This document shows, one piece after another, positions 1 to 9,298 of a stretch of DNA of 64,000 bases. The DNA lies in the NCBI RefSeq assembly GCF_002165135.1, contig NZ_NFZQ01000012.1, forward strand, positions 62,001-126,000, read 5' to 3'. The notes beneath the pieces are model-generated. The model was not told where the DNA came from. It saw only the letters and a list, made by a program, of their open reading frames with translations, and did no database searches. Origin of the DNA: Pseudomonas sp. SID14000 (GTDB taxonomy: Bacteria; Pseudomonadota; Gammaproteobacteria; Pseudomonadales; Pseudomonadaceae). Every line of letters begins with the position of its first letter. The stretch's first letter is position 1. The position numbers and the translations under genes were made by a program.

Positions 1-154
1 CGCCGGCGCGCATGCGCCATCCACTACACGAGGGCGCCGGGGCGCCAGATCAAGCAAGTTTTATGCCTTAAATTGTAGCGTTTGCCTAGAGCACCGTAAC
101 AACTTTACCCCTGGTTTCGGGGCAATTTGCTAGTACTCCAGGCGCATGCCGGGC
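1..154. other. Intergenic stretch downstream of lptB
   Basis: No coding sequence is supported here. In Pseudomonas lptB is normally followed by rpoN on the same strand. The reverse strand of this stretch shows no sequence like the RpoN N-terminus, so the rpoN start, if present, lies to the left of the window. The stretch probably holds the lptB-rpoN spacer. Confidence 0.4.
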
Positions 155-880
<726 letters not shown>

Positions 881-1405
881 TTACTCGGCCTTCTTCTTGG
901 GCTGGATCACCATGTCGATACGCTGACGCGGCGAGGTCACGTTGCCACCACGACCGGCGGTCGCCACCTGGGTCTGGGTGTTGTAGACGATCTTCTCGCC
1001 TTCGGTGGTGTTGCCTTCGTTCTCGACCTTGGCGCGGTCGGTGAGGATCACCATGTCCTTCTGCGACTGGTACTGGATGGTCACCGCCCAGCCTTTCATC
1101 TTGTCCGGCTTGGCTGCGCTCTGCTGCTGCTCGAAGTAGGCCAGGTTGCCCACCGAGGTCACCACGTCGATGTCGCCGGAGGCGGAGCGGGTGATGGTCA
1201 CGGTGTTGCCTTTGATCATCATCGAACCCTGGGTGATGATCACGTCGCCGGTGTAGGTGGCCACGCCCTGCTTGTCGTCCAGGTGGGCGTTGTCGGCCTG
1301 GATGCGGATAGGCTGGTCACGGTCATTCGGCAGGGCGAGGGCGCTCGCGCTTCCCAGTGCTGCGCTCAGGCTGAGCAAAAGGGGGAGGGTTTTAACGAGC
1401 CTCAT
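881..1405 (-). CDS. lptA: Periplasmic LPS-binding bridge protein LptA
   Basis: LptA polymerises in the periplasm to form the beta-jellyroll bridge carrying LPS from LptC to LptDE. The 174-residue product begins with a cleavable signal peptide (MRLVKTLPLLLSLSAALGSASA), followed by an OstA-like repeat region (DQPIRIQADNAHLDDKQGVATYTGDVIITQG). Its start lies inside the 3' end of lptC (14-bp overlap), which suggests translational coupling. Its stop abuts the lptB start. Confidence 0.95.
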   Translation of the reverse strand: MRLVKTLPLLLSLSAALGSASALALPNDRDQPIRIQADNAHLDDKQGVATYTGDVIITQGSMMIKGNTVTITRSASGDIDVVTSVGNLAYFEQQQSAAKPDKMKGWAVTIQYQSQKDMVILTDRAKVENEGNTTEGEKIVYNTQTQVATAGRGGNVTSPRQRIDMVIQPKKKAE

Positions 1406-1964
1406 ACTGTCCTCTTACGTTAGAGAGCAAGTCCATCTTGCCTTCTTTCAAATACGCTTTCATTCCTTTGCCCGTAGTTGTGCCACCGGCGCCGTCGATT
1501 CTAACGGCTTGCTCGGTCTGCGCATATTGCTTCTGCGGGAACACGGTCATGCGTGAGCTGGTAATGATGGTTTCACGCTGTTTTTCGTCGGTGCGGGCTA
1601 CCCGGACCTTGTCGATCAGTTCGACCTCGCTGCCGTCCGGGTTGACTTCGGCGCGGGTGCTCTGCACGTGCCATGGGTATTCGGTGCCCCGGTACAGGTG
1701 CAGGTCCGGCGTGGTCAGCAGGGTGATTTCGCTGGCCTTGAGGTGCTCGACCTTGTCGGCGGTCATTTCGTACTGCAGCTTGCCGTCGGGCAGAAACTGC
1801 ACGCTGTGGGCGTTGATCGCGTAGTAGTCGATGGCGCTCTCGTCGACCTGGGCCACCGGCTTGTCGAGGAAGCTTTCCGGGCTGACATTCCAGTAGCCGA
1901 TCGCCACCAGCAGGGCGGCGATCACCGCGAGCAGCGCAATGTTGCGGGCTTTCTTGCTGAACAT
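1392..1964 (-). CDS. lptC: LPS export protein LptC
   Basis: LptC is a bitopic inner-membrane protein that receives LPS from LptB2FG and passes it to LptA. The 190-residue product has one N-terminal transmembrane helix (about residues 8-26, IALLAVIAALLVAIGYW) and then a periplasmic OstA-type beta domain. It follows kdsC by 8 bp and overlaps lptA, so it is part of the same operon. Identification rests on length, topology and position between kdsC and lptA. Confidence 0.95.
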   Translation of the reverse strand: MFSKKARNIALLAVIAALLVAIGYWNVSPESFLDKPVAQVDESAIDYYAINAHSVQFLPDGKLQYEMTADKVEHLKASEITLLTTPDLHLYRGTEYPWHVQSTRAEVNPDGSEVELIDKVRVARTDEKQRETIITSSRMTVFPQKQYAQTEQAVRIDGAGGTTTGKGMKAYLKEGKMDLLSNVRGQYEAR

Positions 1965-1972
1965 GGGCAGCC

Positions 1973-2497
1973 TTACAGGTAGTTTGCGTTGGCAGCGTCC
2001 AGGGTGCCCTGGGCCTGCATGATCAGTTCGCAGAATTCACGGGCCGCGCCTTCGCCGCCACGTGCCTGGGTCACGCCATGTGCGTGCTGGCGAACGAACG
2101 GCGCGGCGTTGGCCACTGCCATGCCCAGGGCGACCCGTCGAATCACCGGCAGGTCGGGCAGGTCGTCGCCCAGGTAGGCCACTTGAGCATAGCTCAGGCC
2201 CAGTTCGGCGAGCAGGCCGTCCAGCACCACCAGTTTGTCCTCGCGGCCCTGGTAAAGGTGCGGGATGCCGAGGTTCCTGGCCCGGCGTTCGACTACCGGG
2301 GTCTTGCGTCCGCTGATGATCGCGGTGGTCACGCCCGAAGCCATCAGCATCTTGATGCCCTGGCCGTCGAGGGTGTTGAAGGTCTTGAACTCGCTGCCGT
2401 CCTCGAGGAAGTACAGGCGCCCATCGGTGAGCACGCCGTCCACGTCGAACACCGCCAGCTTGATGTGCTTGCCGCGTTGCATGAGGTCCTGGTTCAT
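1973..2497 (-). CDS. kdsC: 3-deoxy-D-manno-octulosonate 8-phosphate phosphatase KdsC
   Basis: This HAD-superfamily phosphatase hydrolyses Kdo-8-phosphate to Kdo in the inner-core LPS pathway. The 174-residue protein carries the HAD motif DVDGVLTDG near the N-terminus (nucleophile Asp in FDVDG), the SGR motif (IISGRKTP) and the acidic C-terminal motif GDDLPDLPV. It is a capless type as in other KdsC. It lies 12 bp downstream of kdsD, which supplies arabinose-5-phosphate for the same pathway. Confidence 0.96.
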   Translation of the reverse strand: MNQDLMQRGKHIKLAVFDVDGVLTDGRLYFLEDGSEFKTFNTLDGQGIKMLMASGVTTAIISGRKTPVVERRARNLGIPHLYQGREDKLVVLDGLLAELGLSYAQVAYLGDDLPDLPVIRRVALGMAVANAAPFVRQHAHGVTQARGGEGAAREFCELIMQAQGTLDAANANYL

Positions 2498-2509
2498 TCC
2501 GTCGCTCCT

Positions 2510-3484
2510 TTACATTACGCCGGCGCGCAGCAGGTCGTGCATGTTCAGGGCGCCGGTCGGGCGGTCCTCGCGGTCCACCACCACCAGGGCGCCGATCTTG
2601 TGGTCCTCCATGATCTTCAGGGCCTCGGCGGCGAGCATTTCGGCGCGTGCCGTCTTGCCGTGCACGGTCATGACCTGGTCGATCAGGGTGGTGTGGACGT
2701 CGATGTTGCGGTCCAGGCTGCGGCGCAGATCGCCGTCGGTGAAGATCCCGGCCAGCTTGCCGTCGGCTTCGACGATCACGGTCATGCCCAGGCCTTTGCG
2801 GGACATTTCAAGGAGTGCGTCCTTGAGCAGGGTGCCGCGGGGGACCTGAGGCAGTTCATCGCCAGCGTGCATCACGTTCTCCACCTTGAGCAGCAGGCGG
2901 CGGCCCAGCGCGCCACCCGGGTGCGAGAAGGCAAAGTCCTCGGCGGTGAAGCCGCGGGCTTCGAGCAGGGCGATGGCCAGCGCGTCGCCCAGTACCAGCG
3001 ACGCGGTGGTGGAGGAGGTGGGGGCCAGGTTCAGCGGGCAGGCCTCTTGCTCGACACGGGCGTCGAGGTTGACCTCGGCAGCCTGGGCCAGGGGCGAGTC
3101 CGGGTTGCCGGTCAGGCTGATCAGCTTGATGCCCAGGCGCTTGATCAGTGGCAGCAGGGTGACGATTTCGGCGGTGCTGCCGGAATTCGACAGGGCAAGG
3201 ATGACATCATCGCGGGTGATCATGCCCATGTCGCCGTGGCTGGCTTCGGCCGGGTGCACGAAAAACGCCGGTGTGCCGGTGCTGGCCAGGGTGGCGGCGA
3301 TCTTGTTGCCGATATGCCCGGACTTGCCCATGCCGACCACGACGACCCGGCCCTTGCTGGCCAGGATCAGTTCGCAGGCCTTGACGAAATTGTCGTCGAT
3401 GCGCGCCAGCAGGGCCTCTACGGCCTCGAGTTCCAGGCGCAGGGTGCGTTGGGCGGATTGGATCAGCTCGCTGGATTGGCTCAT
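2510..3484 (-). CDS. kdsD: Arabinose-5-phosphate isomerase KdsD
   Basis: KdsD converts ribulose-5-phosphate to arabinose-5-phosphate, the first step towards Kdo. The 324-residue protein has an N-terminal SIS sugar-isomerase domain (VVVGMGKSGHIGNKIAATLAS, then HPAEASHGDMGMI and ALSNSGSTAEI) and a C-terminal pair of CBS domains. It is the first gene of the minus-strand cluster and diverges from mlaF across a 248-bp gap that should carry both promoters. Confidence 0.96.
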   Translation of the reverse strand: MSQSSELIQSAQRTLRLELEAVEALLARIDDNFVKACELILASKGRVVVVGMGKSGHIGNKIAATLASTGTPAFFVHPAEASHGDMGMITRDDVILALSNSGSTAEIVTLLPLIKRLGIKLISLTGNPDSPLAQAAEVNLDARVEQEACPLNLAPTSSTTASLVLGDALAIALLEARGFTAEDFAFSHPGGALGRRLLLKVENVMHAGDELPQVPRGTLLKDALLEMSRKGLGMTVIVEADGKLAGIFTDGDLRRSLDRNIDVHTTLIDQVMTVHGKTARAEMLAAEALKIMEDHKIGALVVVDREDRPTGALNMHDLLRAGVM

Positions 3485-3732
3485 GTCGAAAAAGCAATGC
3501 CTGATGAAAAGGCGGCGATTATAGCTGCAATGAACGAAACCCTCACGCTTTCGATTGCCGTGGTGAATGTCTCGCCAGCCTGTCGCAGGGCTGAACGGCT
3601 CGTTAGCCGACCTTGGGGCGGCGCCGTCAGCGGTGCTATAGTTCGCCGCTATTCGGCCTGCCAGGGGCGCTTGTGCCTTCCAGATGGAGGCCGGCGTCCA
3701 CTAGGACGAGGCTGCACTAGCAAGGAGTCTAG
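3485..3732. promoter_or_regulatory. Divergent intergenic region kdsD/mlaF
   Basis: This 248-bp gap separates the minus-strand kds/lpt cluster from the plus-strand mla operon, so it should contain outward promoters for both. A purine-rich GCAAGGAGT Shine-Dalgarno sequence lies just before mlaF. I could not assign a -35/-10 pair with confidence. Confidence 0.4.
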
Positions 3733-4542
3733 ATGAGTGTGGATAGCGCCTACGCGGTCGAGTTGAAGGGGGTTACCTTCAAACGCGGTTCGCGCAGCAT
3801 TTTCAGCAACGTCGACATTCGCATCCCGCGCGGCAAGGTCACCGGTATCATGGGGCCATCGGGTTGCGGCAAGACCACGTTGCTCCGCCTGATGGGCGCG
3901 CAGTTGCGCCCTTCCAGCGGTGAGGTCTGGGTTGCCGGGCAAAATCTGCCGACGCTGTCGCGCAGCGATCTGTTCGACGCCCGCAAGCAAATGGGGGTGC
4001 TGTTCCAGAGCGGCGCGCTGTTCACTGACCTCGACGTGTTCGAGAACGTCGCGTTCCCGCTACGTGTGCACACCCAGCTGTCGGACGAAATGATCCGCGA
4101 TATCGTGCTGATGAAGCTCCAGGCCGTGGGCCTGCGCGGTGCCATCGACCTGATGCCCGACGAGTTGTCCGGAGGCATGAAACGCCGTGTGGCGCTGGCC
4201 CGGGCGATTGCCCTGGACCCGCAGATCCTCATGTACGACGAACCGTTCGTCGGCCAGGACCCGATCGCCATGGGCGTATTGGTGCGCCTGATCCGCCTGT
4301 TGAACGATGCCCTGGGTATCACCAGCATCGTCGTTTCCCACGACCTGGCGGAAACCGCCAGCATCGCCGACTACATCTATGTGGTGGGTGACGGCCAGGT
4401 GCTGGGCCAGGGGACGCCTGACGAGCTGATGGGCTCGGACAACCCGCGCATTCGCCAGTTCATGAAGGGCGATCCGGATGGCCCGGTACCTTTCCACTTT
4501 CCTGCGCCTGACTACCGCGCCGACCTGCTGGGGGCGCGTTGA
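3733..4542 (+). CDS. mlaF: Phospholipid ABC transporter ATPase MlaF (Ttg2A)
   Basis: MlaF is the ATPase of the MlaFEDB inner-membrane complex that moves phospholipids between the inner membrane and MlaC. In P. putida the orthologues are called Ttg2 because mutants lose toluene tolerance. The 269-residue protein has Walker A GPSGCGKTT (residues 41-49), the signature LSGGMKRRVALARA and Walker B MYDEPFVGQDP. It is the first gene of mlaFEDCB; its stop overlaps the mlaE start by one base. A strong ribosome site, AAGGAGT, precedes the ATG. Confidence 0.97.
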   Translation: MSVDSAYAVELKGVTFKRGSRSIFSNVDIRIPRGKVTGIMGPSGCGKTTLLRLMGAQLRPSSGEVWVAGQNLPTLSRSDLFDARKQMGVLFQSGALFTDLDVFENVAFPLRVHTQLSDEMIRDIVLMKLQAVGLRGAIDLMPDELSGGMKRRVALARAIALDPQILMYDEPFVGQDPIAMGVLVRLIRLLNDALGITSIVVSHDLAETASIADYIYVVGDGQVLGQGTPDELMGSDNPRIRQFMKGDPDGPVPFHFPAPDYRADLLGAR

Positions 4543-5339
4543 TGCGCAGAAAATCCTTACTCGAACGTGTCCGCCTGCTGGGTCGCTCGGCGATCGACGT
4601 GCTGGCGGTGCTGGGGCGCTCCTGCCTGTTCCTGTTCCATGCGCTGATCGGTCGTGGCGGCATCGGTGGCGGCTTCCAGCTGCTGACCAGGCAGCTGTAT
4701 TCGGTGGGCGTGCTGTCGCTGGCGATCATCGTCGTGTCCGGGGTGTTCATCGGCATGGTGCTGGCGCTGCAGGGCTTCAGCATCCTGACCAAGTACGGCT
4801 CGGAGCAGGCGGTGGGGCAGATGGTCGCCCTGACTTTGCTGCGTGAACTCGGCCCGGTGGTGACGGCGTTGCTGTTCGCCGGCCGTGCCGGTTCGGCGCT
4901 GACTGCCGAAATCGGCAACATGAAGTCCACCGAGCAGTTGTCGAGCCTTGAAATGATCGGCGTCGACCCGCTCAAGTACATCGTCGCGCCGCGTCTGTGG
5001 GCCGGTTTCATCTCGCTGCCCTTGCTGGCGCTGATTTTCAGCGTGGTCGGCATCTGGGGTGGCTCGTGGGTGGCGGTGGACTGGCTGGGCGTCTACGAGG
5101 GCTCGTTCTGGGCCAACATGCAGAACAGTGTTTCGTTCACTGACGACGTGCTCAACGGGCTGATCAAGAGCCTGGTATTCGCCTTCGTCACGACCTGGAT
5201 CGCCGTATTCCAGGGGTACGACTGTGAGCCCACCTCAGAAGGGATCAGCCGTGCCACCACCAAGACCGTGGTCTATGCCTCGTTGGCAGTGCTGGGTCTG
5301 GACTTTATTCTGACCGCCTTGATGTTTGGAGATTTCTGA
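4542..5339 (+). CDS. mlaE: Phospholipid ABC transporter permease MlaE (Ttg2B)
   Basis: MlaE is the permease of the Mla complex. The 265-residue protein is mostly hydrophobic, with the DUF140-family core (ELGPVVTALLFAGRAGSA, then ALTAEIGNMKSTEQ) that faces MlaF. I place the start at the ATG at 4542 (TGATG junction with mlaF) rather than the TTG three bases upstream; this gives the usual family length. Its stop overlaps the mlaD start, so the genes are translationally coupled. Confidence 0.96.
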   Translation: MRRKSLLERVRLLGRSAIDVLAVLGRSCLFLFHALIGRGGIGGGFQLLTRQLYSVGVLSLAIIVVSGVFIGMVLALQGFSILTKYGSEQAVGQMVALTLLRELGPVVTALLFAGRAGSALTAEIGNMKSTEQLSSLEMIGVDPLKYIVAPRLWAGFISLPLLALIFSVVGIWGGSWVAVDWLGVYEGSFWANMQNSVSFTDDVLNGLIKSLVFAFVTTWIAVFQGYDCEPTSEGISRATTKTVVYASLAVLGLDFILTALMFGDF

Positions 5340-5824
5340 TGCAAAACCGCACCCTGGAAATCGGTGTCGGCCTGTTCCTCCTGGCCGGGATCCTGGCGCT
5401 GCTGCTGCTCGCCCTGCGTGTCAGCGGGCTGTCGGCAAGCCCGAGCAGTGATACTTATAAAGTTTATGCCTACTTCGACAATATCGCCGGTTTGACGGTC
5501 AGAGCTAAAGTGACCATGGCCGGTGTGACCATCGGCAAGGTTACCGCCATCGATCTGGACCGTGATTCCTACACCGGTCGGGTGACGCTGCAGTTGGACA
5601 AGTCGGTGGACAACCTGCCGACCGACTCCACTGCTTCGATCCTGACCGCCGGGTTGCTTGGCGAGAAGTACATCGGCATCAGCGTGGGCGGTGAAGACCA
5701 GGTGCTCAAGGACGGCGCGACCATCCACGACACCCAATCGGCCCTGGTGCTGGAAGATCTGATTGGCAAGTTCCTGCTCAACTCCGTTGGCAAGGAACCG
5801 AAAGAAGCGCAACCGGCTAATTAA
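5339..5824 (+). CDS. mlaD: MCE-domain phospholipid carrier MlaD (Ttg2C)
   Basis: MlaD anchors in the inner membrane and forms a hexameric ring that holds phospholipid in its pore. The 161-residue product has one N-terminal transmembrane helix (about residues 7-29) and then an MCE domain (YKVYAYFDNIAGLTVRAKV, GVTIGKVTAIDLD, LTAGLLGEKYIGIS). Length is normal. It overlaps mlaE by one base and is followed 9 bp later by mlaC. Confidence 0.96.
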   Translation: MQNRTLEIGVGLFLLAGILALLLLALRVSGLSASPSSDTYKVYAYFDNIAGLTVRAKVTMAGVTIGKVTAIDLDRDSYTGRVTLQLDKSVDNLPTDSTASILTAGLLGEKYIGISVGGEDQVLKDGATIHDTQSALVLEDLIGKFLLNSVGKEPKEAQPAN

Positions 5825-5833
5825 GGAGTTTCC

Positions 5834-6481
5834 ATGATTTCCATCCTGCGACGTGGCCTGCTGGTCCTGCTGGCGGCCTTCCCCCTGCTGACCATGGCTG
5901 CGCAGACGCCACGCGATGTGGTTCAGGGCACCACCACTGAACTGCTGGGCGACCTCAAGGCCAACAAGGAACAGTACAAGTCCAACCCCAACGCCTTCTA
6001 CGATGCGCTTAACCGCATCCTCGGCCCTGTGGTGGACGCCGACGGTATTTCCAGAAGCATCATGACCGTCAAGTACTCGCGCAAGGCTACCCCTGAGCAG
6101 ATGCAGCGCTTCCAGGAAAACTTCAAGCGCAGCCTGATGCAGTTCTATGGCAATGCCCTGCTCGAGTACAACAACCAGGGCATCACCGTCGACCCGGCCA
6201 AGGCCGATGACGGCAAGCGCGCCAGCGTTGGCATGAAGGTCACCGGCAACAACGGTGCCGTGTATCCGGTGCAGTACACCCTGGAAAACATCGGCGGCGA
6301 ATGGAAGGTGCGTAACGTGATCGTCAACGGCATCAACATCGGCAAGCTTTTCCGCGACCAGTTCGCCGACGCCATGCAGCGCAACGGCAACGACCTGGAC
6401 AAGACCATCGACGGCTGGGCCGGCGAAGTGGCCAAAGCCAAGCAGGCCGCCGACAACTCGCCAGAGAAGACAGTCAAATGA
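5834..6481 (+). CDS. mlaC: Periplasmic phospholipid-binding protein MlaC (Ttg2D)
   Basis: MlaC shuttles phospholipid through the periplasm between the outer-membrane MlaA complex and MlaFEDB. The 215-residue protein starts with a signal peptide (about residues 1-22, ending near TMAAQT) and contains the Tol_Tol_Ttg2 fold (SIMTVKYSRKATPEQMQRF, GGEWKVRNVIVNGINIG). A clear TAAGGAG ribosome site precedes the ATG. Its stop overlaps the mlaB ATG (ATGA). Confidence 0.95.
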   Translation: MISILRRGLLVLLAAFPLLTMAAQTPRDVVQGTTTELLGDLKANKEQYKSNPNAFYDALNRILGPVVDADGISRSIMTVKYSRKATPEQMQRFQENFKRSLMQFYGNALLEYNNQGITVDPAKADDGKRASVGMKVTGNNGAVYPVQYTLENIGGEWKVRNVIVNGINIGKLFRDQFADAMQRNGNDLDKTIDGWAGEVAKAKQAADNSPEKTVK

Positions 6482-6780
6482 GTGAGGCCGGTGTAAGCAT
6501 GGCCGAGCCGGGCGTGCTGCGCCTGGCCGGTGTGCTGGACTACCGCAGCGGGCCGGTCCTGCGCAAGCAGGGCAAGGCGCTGATCGCGGCCTGCCGCGAG
6601 GCGCAGCTGGTGCTCGATTGTTCGGCAGTGCAGCGTTCCACCAGTGTCGGCCTGTCGTTGTTGCTGGGTTTCATGCGCGATGCCCAGGCCGCCGGCAAGG
6701 GTTGCCTGGTGCGCAGCATGCCCGACGACATGCGGGAAATTGCCGAGGTCTATGACCTCGATGAAGTGCTGGCAACCTGA
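6478..6780 (+). CDS. mlaB: STAS-domain protein MlaB
   Basis: MlaB is a cytoplasmic STAS-domain protein that binds MlaF and stabilises or activates the transporter. The 100-residue product is a single STAS domain (LVLDCSAVQRSTSVGLSLLL, in which the Ser/Thr-rich loop sits at the usual site). It overlaps mlaC by four bases and closes the operon; a hairpin with a T-run follows. Confidence 0.92.
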   Translation: MSEAGVSMAEPGVLRLAGVLDYRSGPVLRKQGKALIAACREAQLVLDCSAVQRSTSVGLSLLLGFMRDAQAAGKGCLVRSMPDDMREIAEVYDLDEVLAT

Positions 6781-6797
6781 TGTTCCGGCACGGATGA

Positions 6798-6853
6798 TGG
6801 CCCCTCGGTCAGCGAAGCCCTCGTTGGGCTTCGCAGGCGAGGGGCTTTTTTGT
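6798..6853 (+). terminator. Rho-independent terminator after mlaB
   Basis: A G/C-rich stem (GGCCCCTCG pairing with CGAGGGGC, plus an inner GCGAAGCCC/GGGCTTCGC arm) is followed by TTTTTT just before ibaG. It could end mlaB transcription or partly attenuate read-through into ibaG-murA. Confidence 0.75.
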
Positions 6854-6897
6854 ATGATGGCCGACCCGTGCGCATCGGGCGCCGATTGAGGTTGAGC

Positions 6898-7137
6898 ATG
6901 CAGGCCGTAGAAGTTAAAAGCTTCCTTGAAGAGAAATTGCCGGGTTCCCGGGTCGAAGTTGAAGGCGAAGGCTGCAACTTCCAGTTGAACGTGATCAGCG
7001 ACGAGTTGGCCGGCCTGAGCCCGGTCAAACGCCAGCAGGCGATCTATGCTCACCTGAATCCGTGGATCGCCAATGGCAGCATCCATGCGGTAACCATGAA
7101 ATTTTTCAGCAGCGCAGCCTGGGCTGAGCGCACCTGA
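6898..7137 (+). CDS. ibaG: BolA/IbaG family protein
   Basis: IbaG is a small BolA-family protein thought to work with monothiol glutaredoxins in Fe-S handling and acid response. I use the ATG at 6898 (MQAVEVKSFLEEKLPG), giving 79 residues; an in-frame ATG at 6850 lies inside the preceding terminator and is unlikely. The BolA core with the conserved C-terminal HAVTMKFFS segment is present. It sits between mlaB and murA, the same order as in E. coli. Confidence 0.92.
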   Translation: MQAVEVKSFLEEKLPGSRVEVEGEGCNFQLNVISDELAGLSPVKRQQAIYAHLNPWIANGSIHAVTMKFFSSAAWAERT

Positions 7138-7160
7138 GCCAACGTGGCGGCGAGATTCCA

Positions 7161-8426
7161 ATGGACAAACTGATTATTACTGGTGGCGCTCGCCTTGATG
7201 GCGAGATCCGCATTTCGGGCGCGAAGAACGCAGCCCTGCCTATTCTGGCGGCAACCCTGCTGGCCGACGGCCCGGTCACCGTGGGCAACCTGCCGCACCT
7301 GCACGACATCACCACCATGATCGAGCTGTTCGGTCGCATGGGCATCGAGCCGGTGATCGACGAAAAGCTGGCGGTGGAGATCGACCCACGTACCATCAAG
7401 ACCTTGGTCGCGCCTTACGAGCTGGTCAAGACCATGCGCGCCTCGATCCTGGTGCTGGGCCCGATGGTCGCCCGTTTCGGCGAGGCCGAAGTGGCCCTGC
7501 CTGGCGGTTGCGCCATTGGCTCGCGCCCGGTCGACCTGCACATCCGTGGCCTCGAGGCCATGGGCGCGAAGATCGAAGTCGAAGGCGGCTACATCAAGGC
7601 CAAGGCGCCTGAGGGCGGCCTGCGCGGTGCGCACTTCTTCTTCGACACCGTCAGCGTGACCGGTACCGAGAACATCATGATGGCCGCGGCCCTGGCCAAG
7701 GGCCGCAGCGTGCTGCAGAACGCCGCGCGCGAGCCGGAAGTGGTCGACCTGGCCAACTTCATCAACGCCATGGGCGGCAACGTCCAGGGCGCTGGTACCG
7801 ACACCATCACCATCGATGGCGTCGAGCGCCTGGGCTCGGCCAACTACCGCGTGATGCCGGACCGTATCGAGACCGGCACCTACCTGGTTGCCGCTGCCGT
7901 GACCGGTGGCCGCGTCAAGGTCAAGGACACCGACCCGACCATCCTTGAAGCGGTCCTGGAAAAACTCAAGGAAGCCGGCGCCGACATCAACACCGGCGAA
8001 GACTGGATCGAGCTGGACATGCACGGCAAGCGGCCGAAAGCCGTCAACCTGCGTACCGCCCCGTACCCGGCGTTTCCGACCGACATGCAGGCGCAGTTCA
8101 TCTCGCTCAACGCCATTGCCGAAGGCACCGGTGCAGTGATCGAGACGATCTTCGAAAACCGCTTCATGCACGTCTACGAAATGCATCGCATGGGCGCGCA
8201 GATCCAGGTCGAAGGCAACACTGCCATCGTCACTGGTGTCAAGGCGCTGAAGGGTGCCCCGGTAATGGCCACCGACCTGCGTGCTTCTGCCAGCCTGGTG
8301 CTGTCGGCGCTGGTAGCCGAAGGCGATACCCTGATCGATCGCATTTACCACATCGACCGTGGTTACGAGTGCATCGAAGAAAAACTGCAGATGCTGGGCG
8401 CGAAGATCCGTCGCGTACCGGGCTAG
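7161..8426 (+). CDS. murA: UDP-N-acetylglucosamine 1-carboxyvinyltransferase MurA
   Basis: MurA transfers enolpyruvate from PEP to UDP-GlcNAc, the first committed step of peptidoglycan synthesis, and is the fosfomycin target. The 421-residue protein has the conserved Lys22 (SGAKNAALP) and the active-site Cys117 in LPGGCAIGSRPVDLH, so it should be fosfomycin-sensitive at the enzyme level. Length is standard. It follows ibaG by 23 bp. Confidence 0.98.
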   Translation: MDKLIITGGARLDGEIRISGAKNAALPILAATLLADGPVTVGNLPHLHDITTMIELFGRMGIEPVIDEKLAVEIDPRTIKTLVAPYELVKTMRASILVLGPMVARFGEAEVALPGGCAIGSRPVDLHIRGLEAMGAKIEVEGGYIKAKAPEGGLRGAHFFFDTVSVTGTENIMMAAALAKGRSVLQNAAREPEVVDLANFINAMGGNVQGAGTDTITIDGVERLGSANYRVMPDRIETGTYLVAAAVTGGRVKVKDTDPTILEAVLEKLKEAGADINTGEDWIELDMHGKRPKAVNLRTAPYPAFPTDMQAQFISLNAIAEGTGAVIETIFENRFMHVYEMHRMGAQIQVEGNTAIVTGVKALKGAPVMATDLRASASLVLSALVAEGDTLIDRIYHIDRGYECIEEKLQMLGAKIRRVPG

Positions 8427-8430
8427 TCGT

Positions 8431-8463
8431 CTGCTGCGGCAGCGGGCTTGCCCGCTCCCGCAT
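8431..8463. repeat. Short REP-like palindrome between murA and hisG
   Basis: CAGCGGGC/GCCCGCTC forms a short hairpin with flanking GCGG/CCGC and resembles half of the GTGGGAGCGGGCTTG family seen elsewhere in the window. It may be a degraded REP or a weak terminator for murA. Confidence 0.35.
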
Positions 8464-8528
8464 AACGAATTGAATGCGGTCGGGCTCGACGCCCGGCCGG
8501 CAGTAGCCGCTTAAGGACCGACGTTCCA

Positions 8529-9164
8529 ATGTTGACCATCGCGCTTTCCAAAGGCCGTATTCTCGACGATACCCTGCCGTTGCTTGCCGAGGCTGGTATC
8601 GTGCCGACCGAGAACCCGGACAAGAGCCGCAAGCTGATCATCCCCACCACGCAGGACGATGTGCGCCTGCTGATCGTTCGTGCGACCGACGTGCCGACCT
8701 ATGTCGAGCATGGTGCTGCCGACCTGGGGGTGGCCGGCAAGGATGTGCTGATGGAGTACGGCGGTCAGGGCCTGTACGAGCCCCTGGACCTGCAGATTGC
8801 CTGTTGCAAGCTGATGACTGCTGGCGTGGTCGGTGCACCCGAACCCAAGGGCCGTCTGCGCGTGGCTACCAAGTTCGTCAATGTAGCCAAGCGCTATTAC
8901 GCCGAGCAGGGCCGCCAGGTCGACATCATCAAGCTGTACGGCTCGATGGAACTGGCACCGCTGATCAACCTTGCCGACAAGATCATCGACGTGGTCGACA
9001 CCGGCAATACCCTGCGTGCCAACGGCCTGGAGCCCCAAGAACTGATCGCCACGATCAGCTCGCGCCTGGTGGTCAACAAGGCCTCCATGAAAATGCAGCA
9101 CGCCCGTATCCAGAGCCTGATCGACACGCTGCGCGGTGCGGTCGAATCGCGACACCGCGGCTGA
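8529..9164 (+). CDS. hisG: ATP phosphoribosyltransferase, short form HisG
   Basis: HisG condenses ATP and PRPP in the first step of histidine synthesis. At 211 residues this is the short form (HisGS), lacking the C-terminal regulatory domain. It therefore should need a HisZ subunit encoded elsewhere. The family segment AADLGVAGKDVLME and the PRPP loop (DVVDTGNTLRANGLEP) are present. It begins a hisG-hisD-hisC set. Confidence 0.97.
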   Translation: MLTIALSKGRILDDTLPLLAEAGIVPTENPDKSRKLIIPTTQDDVRLLIVRATDVPTYVEHGAADLGVAGKDVLMEYGGQGLYEPLDLQIACCKLMTAGVVGAPEPKGRLRVATKFVNVAKRYYAEQGRQVDIIKLYGSMELAPLINLADKIIDVVDTGNTLRANGLEPQELIATISSRLVVNKASMKMQHARIQSLIDTLRGAVESRHRG

Positions 9165-9298
9165 CTCTCTACCGACTGCGCGCGGCCTTCGCTGTCGCGC
9201 CCGTCTATCCGCGTCATAGCCATTTTTCTCGGGTGCCCGCGCGGATGGACTGGTAGCCTAGGGCGCCTGAGCATTCGCCAATAATCGAGGCCCTCGCC